64,000 nucleotides of DNA from Ga0077527 sp964486865. Lineage in GTDB: Bacteria; Pseudomonadota; Gammaproteobacteria; Burkholderiales; SG8-41. Below, piece by piece: positions 34,763 to 42,700 of this stretch. Position 1 is the stretch's first letter, and each line of letters opens with the position of its first letter. A program made the translations under genes and the position numbers. The notes beneath the pieces are model-generated. The model saw only the letters and a list, made by a program, of their open reading frames with translations. It made no database searches and was not told the DNA's origin. The stretch covers positions 17,549 to 81,548 of the forward strand of contig CAZAOZ010000006.1 of assembly GCA_964486865.1 (NCBI GenBank), given 5' to 3'.

Positions 34763-35158
34763 ATGCCGATAAAGCGCGGTAATCCTCCGGGCATGAAGAA
34801 TGTCCGGGCCACGGTCTATAACCATTACGTCCGGGTGGATCAGCCGAAGAGCCTGATTTTTGTTTCGGGCCAGGTATCACGCGACGATGACGGCAATGTC
34901 GTCGGCGGCGCCAGCATGCTTGAACAAACCCGGCAGTGTCTGCGTAATATCGAGAAAAGCCTGCAGGCTGCCGGCGCATCGCTGTCCGATGTGGTCTGGA
35001 CTACGGTCTATACGACCGACATGCGCGAATTCAGGGAAATCATCGCCGCCCGAGAGGAATTTTTCAAAACCAATCTGCCGACCAGCACCATGGTCGAGGT
35101 CAACCACTTCACCCAGCCCGAGCTCAAGGTCGAAATCCAGGCGATTGCGGCGATTTAG
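34763..35158 (+). CDS. Rid/YjgF family protein without the canonical arginine
   Basis: A 131-residue Rid (YjgF/YER057c/UK114) family protein with SLIFVSGQVSRDDDGNVVG and a C-terminal VEIQAIAAI. Canonical RidA carries an arginine in P-x-R-x-x-V-E-V that hydrolyses imines. Here the aligned segment is LPTSTMVEV, so the arginine is missing. It is therefore probably not a housekeeping RidA deaminase but a member of a pathway-specific subgroup. It is co-directional with the DUF1989 gene, 28 bases downstream of it. The family is confident; the activity is open. Confidence 0.85.
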   Translation: MPIKRGNPPGMKNVRATVYNHYVRVDQPKSLIFVSGQVSRDDDGNVVGGASMLEQTRQCLRNIEKSLQAAGASLSDVVWTTVYTTDMREFREIIAAREEFFKTNLPTSTMVEVNHFTQPELKVEIQAIAAI

Positions 35159-35164
35159 TAAAAA

Positions 35165-35188
35165 CGCCGGCATGGAGCCATGCCGGCG
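35165..35188. terminator. Hairpin after the Rid gene
   Basis: CGCCGGCATGG and CCATGCCGGCG form a perfect 11-bp stem with a two-base loop. No U tract follows on either strand, so it may be a weak bidirectional terminator between the Rid gene and the convergent glutaredoxin-DinB gene. Confidence 0.5.
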
Positions 35189-35249
35189 ATAGTTCGATGC
35201 TTGGTGCGTGGAAATTGACCTGTTGATTTTATTTAATTATTTATAGGGG

Positions 35250-36023
35250 CTATTCCCATAGCCGTTCCGGCAACGGCAGCCCCGCCAGTTGCTCAGGTGT
35301 CAGCCGCCGATCGGGTTCGATGCCGAGCCGTTCGAGTATCGCAGTGAGCTGCCGTGAGTGCTGCGCGCAATGCCAGGTCGAGCGCTCGTAGAGCATGTAC
35401 ACCGGCTGCGGGCCGAAGAAAGTTTTGATTTTCTGCTGGCAGGATTTGTCGGCCAGGTTCTGCCACCATTTTTCCAGCCGCGCGATGACGGTATCGCCAT
35501 AACGCGCGATTTCGTCGCCGGTGGTGAACGTGCCGTCCCTGGGCGGGATGTTCGCCAGTTGCACGGCGTATTCCACGTCACCCTCGACGGTTTCCAGGAA
35601 CGCCTCGCCGATGCGGAACACATGGTGGCACAGCAGGCGGATCGAACGGTCGCGGTTGGGGATCACGCGCTCGTTGAGCTGGTTGTCGGGAAGCTGGCGC
35701 ATGAAGCGCTGCGCGGCGCGCAGTACCAGTACCCAGCGCCTGATCAGTTCCTCCGGCGGCAGCGGTTTATGACCGGTGCCCTGCAGGCCGACGAATTCGG
35801 CGACGTCTTCCAGATTCTGGCCAAAGACGAACTGCCCGCCTTTGGACACGACCGGCACATTGCGCACGCCGAGCTTGAGCAGACGCTCGCGGCCATTCGG
35901 GTCGTTGAGTATGTCAACGGCGACGAAATCTATTTTTTTGCGCGAAAGAAACTCTTTCGCCCGCAGGCAGCTGCTTCAGCCGGGCTGCGTAAAGAGTATG
36001 AATTGTTCGACGGGCGCGCCCAT
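35250..36023 (-). CDS. Selenoprotein: glutaredoxin-like UxxC domain fused to DinB-like domain
   Basis: The frame starts at an ATG at 36023 (AGAAAGG at good spacing) and runs 257 residues if the TGA at 35978-35976 is read as selenocysteine (Sec16). Before it, PVEQFILFTQPG forms a glutaredoxin strand; then U-S-S-C, LRAKEFLSRKKIDFVAVDI and GVRNVPVV, which is the cis-Pro loop. So TGA sits at the first Cys of a CxxC. Without it, only a headless 205-residue protein from 35867 would be made. Residues about 90-250 form a DinB-like four-helix domain with His residues (HHVFRIGEAF, HCAQHSRQ). A SECIS-like hairpin follows the TGA, and selA, selB and selC are in the window. It is divergent from a GST gene, so a thiol redox role is likely. 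Confidence 0.87.
35942..35978 (-). promoter_or_regulatory. Sec TGA and bacterial SECIS-like hairpin of the glutaredoxin-DinB gene
   Basis: Counting from the base after the TGA (35978-35976), GCGAAAG (+16 to +22) pairs with CTTTCGC (+28 to +34) around the loop AGTTT. That is a perfect 7-bp stem with G as the second loop base at +24, followed by U residues, as in bacterial SECIS elements. A mismatch and one more G-C pair extend it downward. Position and loop fit the known bSECIS pattern (loop G about 16-37 bases after UGA). Confidence 0.8.
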
Positions 36024-36078
36024 GTGCGGCCTTTCTGCAGATGATCGGGATGAGCGGGCAGAGTACGTTCGGCAGTGC

Positions 36079-36106
36079 TTGGCGTCAAGGATTGCGATGC
36101 TATAAT
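36079..36106 (+). promoter_or_regulatory. Sigma70-type promoter for the GST gene
   Basis: TTGGCG, a 16-base spacer and a perfect TATAAT (36101-36106), with TG two bases before the -10 box (extended -10). It is 30 bases upstream of the GST start, between it and the divergent selenoprotein gene. Confidence 0.65.
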
Positions 36107-36136
36107 CCGCCGCTTTTTTCACCGGAAAAAATCCAC

Positions 36137-36742
36137 ATGATGAAGCTGATCGGGACCGTCACCAGTCCCTACACCCGCAAGGTGCGCGTCGCCCTGATCG
36201 AGAAGCGCCTGGAATGCGAGTTTGTCGTCGATGCACCGAATACCCCCAACAGCACCGTGGCGAAATTCAATCCGCTGGGAAAAATTCCGGTACTGGTGCT
36301 GGATGATGAGAGCGCGCTGTTCGATTCGCGCGTGATCGTCGAATATCTCGACAGCGCCAGTCCGGGCAACCGGCTGATCCCCGAGGAAAAACGGCCGCGC
36401 ATCCAGGTGCGCCGCTGGGAAGCGCTGGCTGACGGCTGCACGGATGCGGCCGTCGCCATTTTCGTGGAAAAACGCCGCGCGGCCGGCATGCAGTCCGAAG
36501 AATGGCTGGCGCGGCAGCAGGGCAAGATCGACCGCGCGCTGCAGGTGATGGCCGACGATCTGGCGGCTAAACCGTGGTGCGCCGGCGATTTTTTCACGCT
36601 GGCGGATATTGCGGTCGGTTGTTGCCTGGGTTTTCTGGATCTGCGGTTGTCCGACGTGCCGTGGCGGCGCAATCATCCCAATCTCGCGCGGCTTGCCGAG
36701 AAACTCGCGCAGCGCCAGTCGTTCCGTGATTCAGCTAACTGA
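36137..36742 (+). CDS. Glutathione S-transferase family protein
   Basis: A 201-residue GST. The thioredoxin-like N-terminal domain has TSPYTRKVRVAL (catalytic Ser or Tyr region) and IPVLVLDDESALFDSRVIVEYLD, the glutathione-binding cis-Pro and Asp-Ser pair. The alpha-helical C-terminal domain ends WRRNHPNLARLAEKLAQRQSFRDS. The start has two adjacent ATG codons; GGAAAA at proper distance supports 36137. It shares its upstream region with the seleno-glutaredoxin gene, so both may belong to a thiol redox response. The substrate is unknown. Confidence 0.9.
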   Translation: MMKLIGTVTSPYTRKVRVALIEKRLECEFVVDAPNTPNSTVAKFNPLGKIPVLVLDDESALFDSRVIVEYLDSASPGNRLIPEEKRPRIQVRRWEALADGCTDAAVAIFVEKRRAAGMQSEEWLARQQGKIDRALQVMADDLAAKPWCAGDFFTLADIAVGCCLGFLDLRLSDVPWRRNHPNLARLAEKLAQRQSFRDSAN

Positions 36743-36744
36743 TA

Positions 36745-36774
36745 GTGATGAGCGATGAGTGATGAGTGATGAGC
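36745..36774. repeat. GATGAGTGATGAG low-complexity direct repeat
   Basis: Four or more tandem GATGAG/TGATGAGC units of 7-8 bp follow the GST stop. It is related in style to the GTAAGCGGTGAGC blocks at 7464 and 31293. Confidence 0.55.
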
Positions 36775-36807
36775 GAAACCCGGTGCGCCGGGCTTTGCGC
36801 GTTGCGC

Positions 36808-37962
36808 TCATGTTGTGCTGCTGAATGGTTCTGAATCAGGCGGGCATGCTTCGTCCGCGCTGGTGTCCGGCGCCTGGTGCGAGGACTCGATGATGCCGCC
36901 GCCGATGCAGACGGAACTCTCGTAAATCACCACGGATTGTCCTGGCGTCACCGCCCACTGGTTTTCCGCGAAATCCACCACGCAGCGTTCCGCGTTCACC
37001 GCCGACAGCGAACAGGCAGCGTCGCGCTGGCGGTAGCGCGTCTTGGCGCCATACACCCATTGCACATGCGGCGCTTCGCCGCTCACCCAGGTCAGATTGA
37101 CGGCGGTGAGCTGGTCGGCGAGCAGCAGGGGATGGTCGTGTCCCTGCACGACCACCAGCCGGTTTTTCTGCATGTCCTTTTGCGCCACGTACCAGGCGTC
37201 GCCGTCCCCGCCGCGTGTGCCGCCGATGCCCAGACCCTGGCGCTGCCCCAGCGTGTAGAACATCAGCCCCATGTGCTTGCCGACCTTGACGCCGTCGGGC
37301 GTGACGATGTCGCCGGGGTTGGCGGGCAGGTAGCGGTTGAGGAATTCGCGGAACGGCCGCTCGCCGATGAAGCAGATGCCGGTCGAATCCTTCTTGTCGT
37401 GATTGGGCAGGCCTTCGCGGCGCGCAATGTCGCGCACCTCGCGCTTGTACAGCGCGCCCAGCGGAAACAGGGTTTTGGCGAGCTGCTGCTGGTTGAGGCG
37501 GTAGAGAAAATAGCTCTGGTCCTTGGTGCCGTCTTCGGCTTTCAGCAACTGGTGCAGGCCGTTGACCTCGCGCACCTGGGCGTAGTGGCCGGTGGCGATG
37601 CGGTCGGCGCCGAGATTCATGGCGTGGTCGAGAAATGACTTGAACTTGATTTCGGCATTGCACAGCACATCCGGATTGGGCGTGCGGCCGGCGCGGTATT
37701 CGCTGAGGAATTCACTGAACACACGATCCTTGTATTCGGCGCTGAAATTGACGGCTTCGATGTCGATGCCGATGCGATCCGCAACAGCAACGGCATCGAT
37801 CAGATCCTGGCGCGAGGTGCAGTGTTCGTCGGTATCGTCGTCTTCCCAGTTTTTCATGAACAGGCCGGTGACCTCGTGACCCTGCTGTTTCAGCAGCAGC
37901 GCGGCCACCGAGGAATCCACCCCGCCCGACATGCCGACAACGATTTTTTGTTTGGTGCTCAT
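36808..37962 (-). CDS. mnmA: tRNA-specific 2-thiouridylase MnmA
   Basis: A 384-residue MnmA, which adds sulfur to uridine 34 of tRNA-Lys/Glu/Gln. The PP-loop is VVGMSGGVDSSVAA (9-22), the nucleophile loop NPDVLCNAEIKF, and the second catalytic Cys is in STGICFIGERPF. The sequence extends about 20 residues beyond the usual end (HQAPDTSADEACPP). The gene order rluE-nudJ-mnmA, all on the minus strand, is the same as in E. coli. It starts 20 bases after nudJ. The tRNA product is also the substrate for 2-selenouridine synthesis in other bacteria, but no selU gene is seen here. Confidence 0.95.
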   Translation of the reverse strand: MSTKQKIVVGMSGGVDSSVAALLLKQQGHEVTGLFMKNWEDDDTDEHCTSRQDLIDAVAVADRIGIDIEAVNFSAEYKDRVFSEFLSEYRAGRTPNPDVLCNAEIKFKSFLDHAMNLGADRIATGHYAQVREVNGLHQLLKAEDGTKDQSYFLYRLNQQQLAKTLFPLGALYKREVRDIARREGLPNHDKKDSTGICFIGERPFREFLNRYLPANPGDIVTPDGVKVGKHMGLMFYTLGQRQGLGIGGTRGGDGDAWYVAQKDMQKNRLVVVQGHDHPLLLADQLTAVNLTWVSGEAPHVQWVYGAKTRYRQRDAACSLSAVNAERCVVDFAENQWAVTPGQSVVIYESSVCIGGGIIESSHQAPDTSADEACPPDSEPFSSTT

Positions 37963-37982
37963 GATTTCAGACGTTCAGGCAT

Positions 37983-38444
37983 TCAGGCGTGATGGCGGAT
38001 CAGGTCCAGCGGGTGGCGGCGGCCGGCGAGGTAGTCATCTATGCATTCCAGCAGCAGCGGGCTGCGATGCTGCGCGCGGTTGGCGCGGATGTCGGCGAGG
38101 GGCATCCACAGGGCGCGCAGGATGCCGGTGTCGAGCGCGCGGCCGGGCTCATGCGCCGCCAGTTCCCCGGTGAACGCGAAGCGGAGGTAGGTCACGGCGT
38201 CAACGTCGTGGCGGTACTGGTAGATGCCGAGCAACGCGGTGGGCCTGAATTGCCACGCGGTTTCCTCCAGTGTTTCACGGGCGACCGCGGCGAGCAGCGA
38301 TTCTCCCGGTTCAAGGTGGCCGGCCGGCTGGTTATAGCGGATGCCTTGCGCGGTCTGTTCCTCGACCAGCAGGAATTCGCCGTTGCGCTCCACGACGGCG
38401 GCGACGGTGACATTGGGCTTCCAGACGGGTTCCTGTTCGGTCAT
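37983..38444 (-). CDS. nudJ: NUDIX hydrolase (NudJ-like)
   Basis: A 153-residue NUDIX hydrolase. The box GHLEPGESLLAAVARETLEETAW fits GX5EX7REUXEEXGU, with Glu residues for Mg binding. In the NudJ group this protein hydrolyses nucleoside pyrophosphates or thiamine pyrophosphate; the exact substrate here is not known. The neighbours mnmA (20 bases downstream) and rluE (48 bases upstream) support the nudJ assignment by conserved order. Confidence 0.9.
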   Translation of the reverse strand: MTEQEPVWKPNVTVAAVVERNGEFLLVEEQTAQGIRYNQPAGHLEPGESLLAAVARETLEETAWQFRPTALLGIYQYRHDVDAVTYLRFAFTGELAAHEPGRALDTGILRALWMPLADIRANRAQHRSPLLLECIDDYLAGRRHPLDLIRHHA

Positions 38445-38492
38445 CAGTGCATTTTAACGGTCATGGATTGCCGGTCCAAACGACAATCCGCA

Positions 38493-39038
38493 TTATTGGC
38501 TGTCGACGGTCAGGAACTGCCCCGGTGCCAGACCGTCGATGGACCATGCCCCCACGCTGTAGCGGATCAGCCGCAGCGTCGGGAAGCCGATGGCCGCGGT
38601 CATCCGGCGCACCTGGCGGTTGCGGCCTTCGTGCAGGGTGATCTGCAGCCATGCCGTGGGGATGGCCTGACGCACGCGGATCGGCGGCACCCGCGGCCAC
38701 AGCCAGGACGGCGCATCGGCGATGACCGCGGTTGCGGGGCGCGCGCGGCTGTCACTGAGCAGCACGCCGGCGCGCAGCGGCGCCAGCGCCGCATCGTCCG
38801 GTGCGCCTTCCACCTGGACGAAGTAGATTTTCGGCAGCTTGTGCTGCGGATCGGTAATGCGGTGCTGCAGGGCGCCGTCGGCCGTCAGCACGACCAGACC
38901 CTCGCTGTCGGTATCCAGGCGTCCTGCCGGGTACACGCCGGGCATGTCGATGTAATCCTTCAGCGTGGCATGCGGCGGCGATGGACTGAACTGGCAGATC
39001 ACGCCATAAGGCTTGTTGAACAGGAGGACTGCGGTCAT
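38493..39038 (-). CDS. rluE: 23S rRNA pseudouridine synthase RluE-like
   Basis: A 181-residue RsuA/RluB-E family pseudouridine synthase without an N-terminal S4 domain. The N-terminal LFNKPYGVICQFS and the catalytic motif GRLDTDSEGLVVLT (Asp nucleophile) are present, as is LHEGRNRQVRRMTAAIGFPTLRLIR. RluE modifies U2457 of E. coli 23S rRNA; the target here is inferred by family and gene order (rluE-nudJ-mnmA). I chose the ATG at 39038; a longer frame to 39428 runs through the terminator repeats and into malate synthase and is not plausible. Confidence 0.9.
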   Translation of the reverse strand: MTAVLLFNKPYGVICQFSPSPPHATLKDYIDMPGVYPAGRLDTDSEGLVVLTADGALQHRITDPQHKLPKIYFVQVEGAPDDAALAPLRAGVLLSDSRARPATAVIADAPSWLWPRVPPIRVRQAIPTAWLQITLHEGRNRQVRRMTAAIGFPTLRLIRYSVGAWSIDGLAPGQFLTVDSQ

Positions 39039-39056
39039 GGCGGGAGTGTAGTACGA

Positions 39057-39158
39057 AAAAAAGCCCCCGGCGGGGGCTTGGAAGCGGTATCCAAAAAAAG
39101 CCCCCGGCGGGGGCTTGGAAGCGGTATCCAAAAAAAGCCCCCGTCTCCGGGGGCTTTG
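39057..39158. terminator. Tandemly copied rho-independent terminator (37-bp unit)
   Basis: AAAAAAAGCCCCCGGCGGGG and CTTGGAAGCGGTATCC form a 37-bp unit present twice exactly (starts at about 39063 and 39100). A third diverged stem, GCCCCCGTCTCCGGGGGC, begins at about 39137. Read on the minus strand each stem is followed by seven U residues, so the array ends malate synthase transcription. The exact tandem copies show recent slippage or unequal exchange. Confidence 0.85.
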
Positions 39159-39175
39159 CGCTGCGGAATACCGGA

Positions 39176-40804
39176 CTACGCGGCGACTTTCGCTTCCAGT
39201 TCGCGCGTGAGCTGGTCGTATCCGGGCAGCGTCAGGAACTCCACATAGTCGTCGCTGGCCGTGATCTGCTCGAACAATTGCGCGGCTTGTTCGTAACGCC
39301 CGGCCTGCCACGCGGTTTCGCCGAGTTCGCGGCGCACGCGGGCGAGTTCTTCGGGCAGCATTTTGTGGAACATGTCGCGCGTGACCTTGCGGCCGTCGTC
39401 GAGCACGCCCTTGGGGCTGCGCATCCATTGCCAGATCTGCGAGCGCGAGATTTCCGCGGTGGCGGCGTCTTCCATCAGGTTGTACACCGGCACGCAGCCG
39501 TTGCCGGCGAGCCAGGCCCCGATGTACTGGATGCCGACGCTGATATTGTTGCGCAGGCCGGCTTCGGTGATCGGCGCTTCCGGCTGGAAGTTGAGCAGGT
39601 CTTTGGCCGTAACCTTGACATCCGGCCGCTGGCGGCTGACCTGATTTGCGGCCGGCATGTGTTTGTCGAACACTTCCCTGGCGATGCCCACCAGGCCCGG
39701 ATGCGCCACCCAGGTGCCGTCGCAGCCGTCGGTGGCTTCACGCTCCTTGTCGGCGCGCACCTTGGCGAGCGCCGCCTCGTTGGCCGCGGCGTCACCCTTG
39801 ATGGGGATCTGCGCAGCCATGCCGCCCATCGCAAATGCGTTGCGCTTGTGGCAGGTCTGGATCAGCAGCAGCGCGTAGGCGCGCATGAACGGCGCCGTCA
39901 TCGTCACCTGGCTGCGGTCGGCGAGGCAGAAATCCTTGTTCGAGCGGAATTTCTTGATGCAGCTGAACATGTAGTCCCAGCGGCCGATGTTGAGGCCGAC
40001 GCAGTGGTCGCGCAGTTCATACAGGATCTCGTCCATTTCGAATGCCGCGAGCACGGTTTCGATCAGCACCGTGGCCTTGACCGTGCCCTGCGGCACGCCC
40101 AGTTCGCGTTGTGCCATCACGAAAATGTCGTTCCACAGCCGTGCCTCGAGGTGGCTTTCCAGCTTCGGCAGATAGAAATAGGGGCCGGTGTCGTGCGCCA
40201 GCGCTTCCTTGACGTTATGGAAAAAGTACAGTGCGAAGTCGAAAATCGCGCCCGATACCGGTTCGCCGTCGATGAGCAGATGGTGTTCCAGCAGGTGCCA
40301 GCCGCGCGGACGCACCAGCAAAGTCGCGACCTTGCTGTTGAGCCGGTAGTCCTTGCCCTCCGGACTCCGGAAAGTGATGGTGCGTCTGACCGCATCGCGC
40401 AGATTGATCTGGCCTTCGATCATGTTGGCCCAGGTCGGCGCGTTGGAGTCCTCGAAGTCGGCCATGAACACATTGGCGCCGCAGTTCAGTGCGTTGATCA
40501 CCATCTTGCGGTCCGTCGGTCCGGTAATTTCGACGCGGCGATCCTGCAGGTCGGCGGGAACCGCGCCGATGGTCCACCGGCCTTCACGCACGCTCCGTGT
40601 TTCGGGCAGGAAATCCGGCAGTTCGCCGGCATCAAACCCGGCCTGGCGCCGGGCGCGTTGCGCCATCAGGTCACGGCGGCGGGGTTCGAATTTGCGCGCG
40701 AGCTTGGCGACGAACGCCAGCGCCTGCGGCGTCAGGATTTCTGCGTAGGCGGTCGGCGTCGCGCCGAGGATTTCAACCTGTTCGGGGAGTTTCATGGCGG
40801 TCAT
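39176..40804 (-). CDS. aceB: Malate synthase A
   Basis: A 542-residue malate synthase A, which condenses glyoxylate and acetyl-CoA. Signatures include FMADFEDSNAPTWANMIEGQ, TVLIETVLAAFEMDEILYEL, GLNIGRWDYMFSCIKKF and the end segment GVLDDGRKVTRDMFHKM. It starts at ATG 40804 (GGAG upstream). A perfect TTTCAT-ATA-ATGAAA palindrome lies about 40 bases upstream and suggests IclR-type regulation. The glyoxylate shunt partner isocitrate lyase is not seen in the window. The adjacent 41120-42496 gene is on the same strand, upstream. Confidence 0.95.
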   Translation of the reverse strand: MTAMKLPEQVEILGATPTAYAEILTPQALAFVAKLARKFEPRRRDLMAQRARRQAGFDAGELPDFLPETRSVREGRWTIGAVPADLQDRRVEITGPTDRKMVINALNCGANVFMADFEDSNAPTWANMIEGQINLRDAVRRTITFRSPEGKDYRLNSKVATLLVRPRGWHLLEHHLLIDGEPVSGAIFDFALYFFHNVKEALAHDTGPYFYLPKLESHLEARLWNDIFVMAQRELGVPQGTVKATVLIETVLAAFEMDEILYELRDHCVGLNIGRWDYMFSCIKKFRSNKDFCLADRSQVTMTAPFMRAYALLLIQTCHKRNAFAMGGMAAQIPIKGDAAANEAALAKVRADKEREATDGCDGTWVAHPGLVGIAREVFDKHMPAANQVSRQRPDVKVTAKDLLNFQPEAPITEAGLRNNISVGIQYIGAWLAGNGCVPVYNLMEDAATAEISRSQIWQWMRSPKGVLDDGRKVTRDMFHKMLPEELARVRRELGETAWQAGRYEQAAQLFEQITASDDYVEFLTLPGYDQLTRELEAKVAA

Positions 40805-40841
40805 GGGTGTGGGCTCCGGGGCGGCGATTAAAATTTTCTTA

Positions 40842-40856
40842 TTTCATATAATGAAA
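40842..40856. promoter_or_regulatory. TTTCAT-ATA-ATGAAA palindrome upstream of aceB (candidate IclR-type box)
   Basis: Perfect 6-bp arms around a 3-base centre, 38 bases from the aceB ATG and embedded in a longer AT-rich dyad (AATTTTC ... GAAAATT). IclR-family regulators of glyoxylate genes often bind sites of this kind. The regulator is not in the window. Confidence 0.5.
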
Positions 40857-41046
40857 ATTAATGTCATACACGTTGCTGCAACGCATTATACATAGCTGTG
40901 CCGGAAGTCAAAGTGTGGCGCAATGGCTAACATGCCCACCGTATATCCCGATCAGTGCGACCAGAGCGTCAGATACCGCAATGCGGGATAAAAAAGCCTG
41001 CCCATGGGCAGAAGTCGGACTATCGGTGGAGAATGGAATGCCGGAA

Positions 41047-41078
41047 ACGACTACGCCCGCGGTTGCGGGCGTAGTCGT
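41047..41078. terminator. Perfect 14-bp hairpin after the 41120 gene
   Basis: ACGACTACGCCCGC and GCGGGCGTAGTCGT pair exactly around GGTT. On the minus strand, downstream of the unknown gene, it is followed by TTTCC, so the U tract is short. It could end that transcript before aceB. Confidence 0.6.
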
Positions 41079-41119
41079 TGGATCGGCGCTGCAGTCAGCG
41101 CCGGGTCATGCGGATCGGC

Positions 41120-42496
41120 TTACTGGCTGCCCCAGGGCTTGATGGCGGCCTTGAGCTGGTTATAACCGTCGATGTAGCGGGGGCGTTTGCCGCTGTAAAT
41201 CCTGTCGAAGGTCGCCAGTTGCGCATCCAGCCAGCTCGCGAGCGCGGTGTTGCCCGGATTCGCCGCCTTGTAGGCTTCGTTGATCAGCACGAAGTGGATG
41301 CGCGGATCGTAAGGCTGTTTTTCGCCGCCTACCGTTTCGTCGCCTGCCAGCAGGCGCATCAGCATCGCGTCGGCTGAACCCAGGGTCTGTTCGTAAATCG
41401 GCGCGCCTTCCATGCGGTACATCACGCTGGTCATGTCTTTGCCGTTGGTCATGGTGAAGCCCATCTGCTTCCACACGTCCTGCATCTTGACGCCGGACTT
41501 GACGTGGTCGAGCACCATCTGGCCCCAGTCGCGCAGCACATCAGGCGCGTCTGCCATCAAATCCGTCAACCGGTCACCGTCCAGATCGGTGGCGTAAATG
41601 ATGCAGCCGCGCTGGCGCATCATGTCATGCAGCAGCAGGCCGAAGTTGGTGTCGGAAATGTGTTCATACACATCGCCGCCCCAGTTTTCCATGCCGGCCT
41701 TGAAGTCTTTCGGCAGCAGCGCGGCAATGGCGTCCACGTTGGCTTTGTGTTCTTCGTAGGCATCTACCGCGTACTGGCGCTTCAGCTTGAACTTCGTGCC
41801 CTGCAGCAGCCAGCGCATGATGCCGGCGTTCACCGCATCTTCCTTGGCCTGGGTCGGCTTGGTGGCGACGCGGCCGATCTGGCCGGTGTCATGCACCATT
41901 TTCAGGAACAGGCGCGCGGCGTAGGCCATGCGTACGCCCGGCGTGTTCATTTCGGAGTGGATATTGCCGGTGGCTTTATCGACCACGAACTTCTTGTTGT
42001 CCTGCGAATAGGGCAGGCCGGGCATGAAGCGTATGCTGGTGATCGAGCCGTAGGGGCGCACATTGCAATACACGCCGGCGGCGGTGCGCAGCGGCGCATT
42101 GGCGGACTTGCCCGCGACCACGACTTTTTTGCCGCCTTCGTTGACCATGAAGTCGCCCGCGGTGGACCATTTCAGGCAGACGTAATCCATCTTGCCGAAC
42201 CACTCCAGCGACTTCAGTTTGGTGTCGTGACGGAACTGCGCCATCATCGGCACGCCGAGGAACGGCAGGCCCAGCACGTCAAGCGCCATCAGCGTGCCGT
42301 TCAGCGCGAACATGTCGGTCAGCGCATGCGCCACCGGCTTCACGCCGCCGTGGGCGCTGCCGCCTTCCCAGATCACCGCATCGCTGATGCCGCGCGGCTG
42401 TGTCTTGGAGCGCTTGTAGATGCCATCCAGGGTTTTGAACAAATCGCCGTTCTGTTCTTCCTGCGCGATTTTGAGCAGGTCGAGTTTTGCAGTCAT
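41120..42496 (-). CDS. Unrecognised conserved-looking protein of 458 residues
   Basis: I do not recognise this protein. The coding frame is convincing: strong codon bias, no signal peptide, GGA upstream of the ATG at 42496 (a longer frame to 42814 crosses an inverted repeat and is unlikely). Notable segments are AVIWEGGSAHGGVKPVAHAL, WFGKMDYVCLKWSTAGDF, GLPYSQDNKKF, MENWGGDVYEHISDTNFG and ATDLDGDRLTDLMADAPDV. The charged and aromatic motif style and lack of membrane segments fit a soluble enzyme. It lies upstream of malate synthase on the same strand, where isocitrate lyase might be expected. The isocitrate lyase motif KKCGH is absent, so it is not that enzyme. Confidence 0.75.
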   Translation of the reverse strand: MTAKLDLLKIAQEEQNGDLFKTLDGIYKRSKTQPRGISDAVIWEGGSAHGGVKPVAHALTDMFALNGTLMALDVLGLPFLGVPMMAQFRHDTKLKSLEWFGKMDYVCLKWSTAGDFMVNEGGKKVVVAGKSANAPLRTAAGVYCNVRPYGSITSIRFMPGLPYSQDNKKFVVDKATGNIHSEMNTPGVRMAYAARLFLKMVHDTGQIGRVATKPTQAKEDAVNAGIMRWLLQGTKFKLKRQYAVDAYEEHKANVDAIAALLPKDFKAGMENWGGDVYEHISDTNFGLLLHDMMRQRGCIIYATDLDGDRLTDLMADAPDVLRDWGQMVLDHVKSGVKMQDVWKQMGFTMTNGKDMTSVMYRMEGAPIYEQTLGSADAMLMRLLAGDETVGGEKQPYDPRIHFVLINEAYKAANPGNTALASWLDAQLATFDRIYSGKRPRYIDGYNQLKAAIKPWGSQ

Positions 42497-42700
42497 GGTT
42501 CCAGATCTCCGTTCGATTGGGGTCGTGAGTGGTGCTGTTAAGGTGATCGTTTGGGCGACCGGCGAAATTTCGCCGGTCGAAGAGGGTGTCCAGAAGGGGC
42601 GTACACGCCGGGCTGTGACCAAGCCGTAACTTAGACCGTAACTAAGGCGCCCGCGGTTTTTTCCATGTTGATCCGAGAGGCAATTATCGCATTTATTGCC

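Noticed and set aside
35250..35867. Stand-alone 205-residue DinB-like gene starting at 35867
   Set aside because: The frame continues upstream through a glutaredoxin half with a TGA at the redox position, followed by a SECIS-like hairpin and preceded by a good ribosome binding site. The shorter start has none.
41120..42496. Isocitrate lyase, from its place beside malate synthase
   Set aside because: The isocitrate lyase motif KKCGH and its surrounding sequence are absent, and the rest of the protein does not resemble the family.
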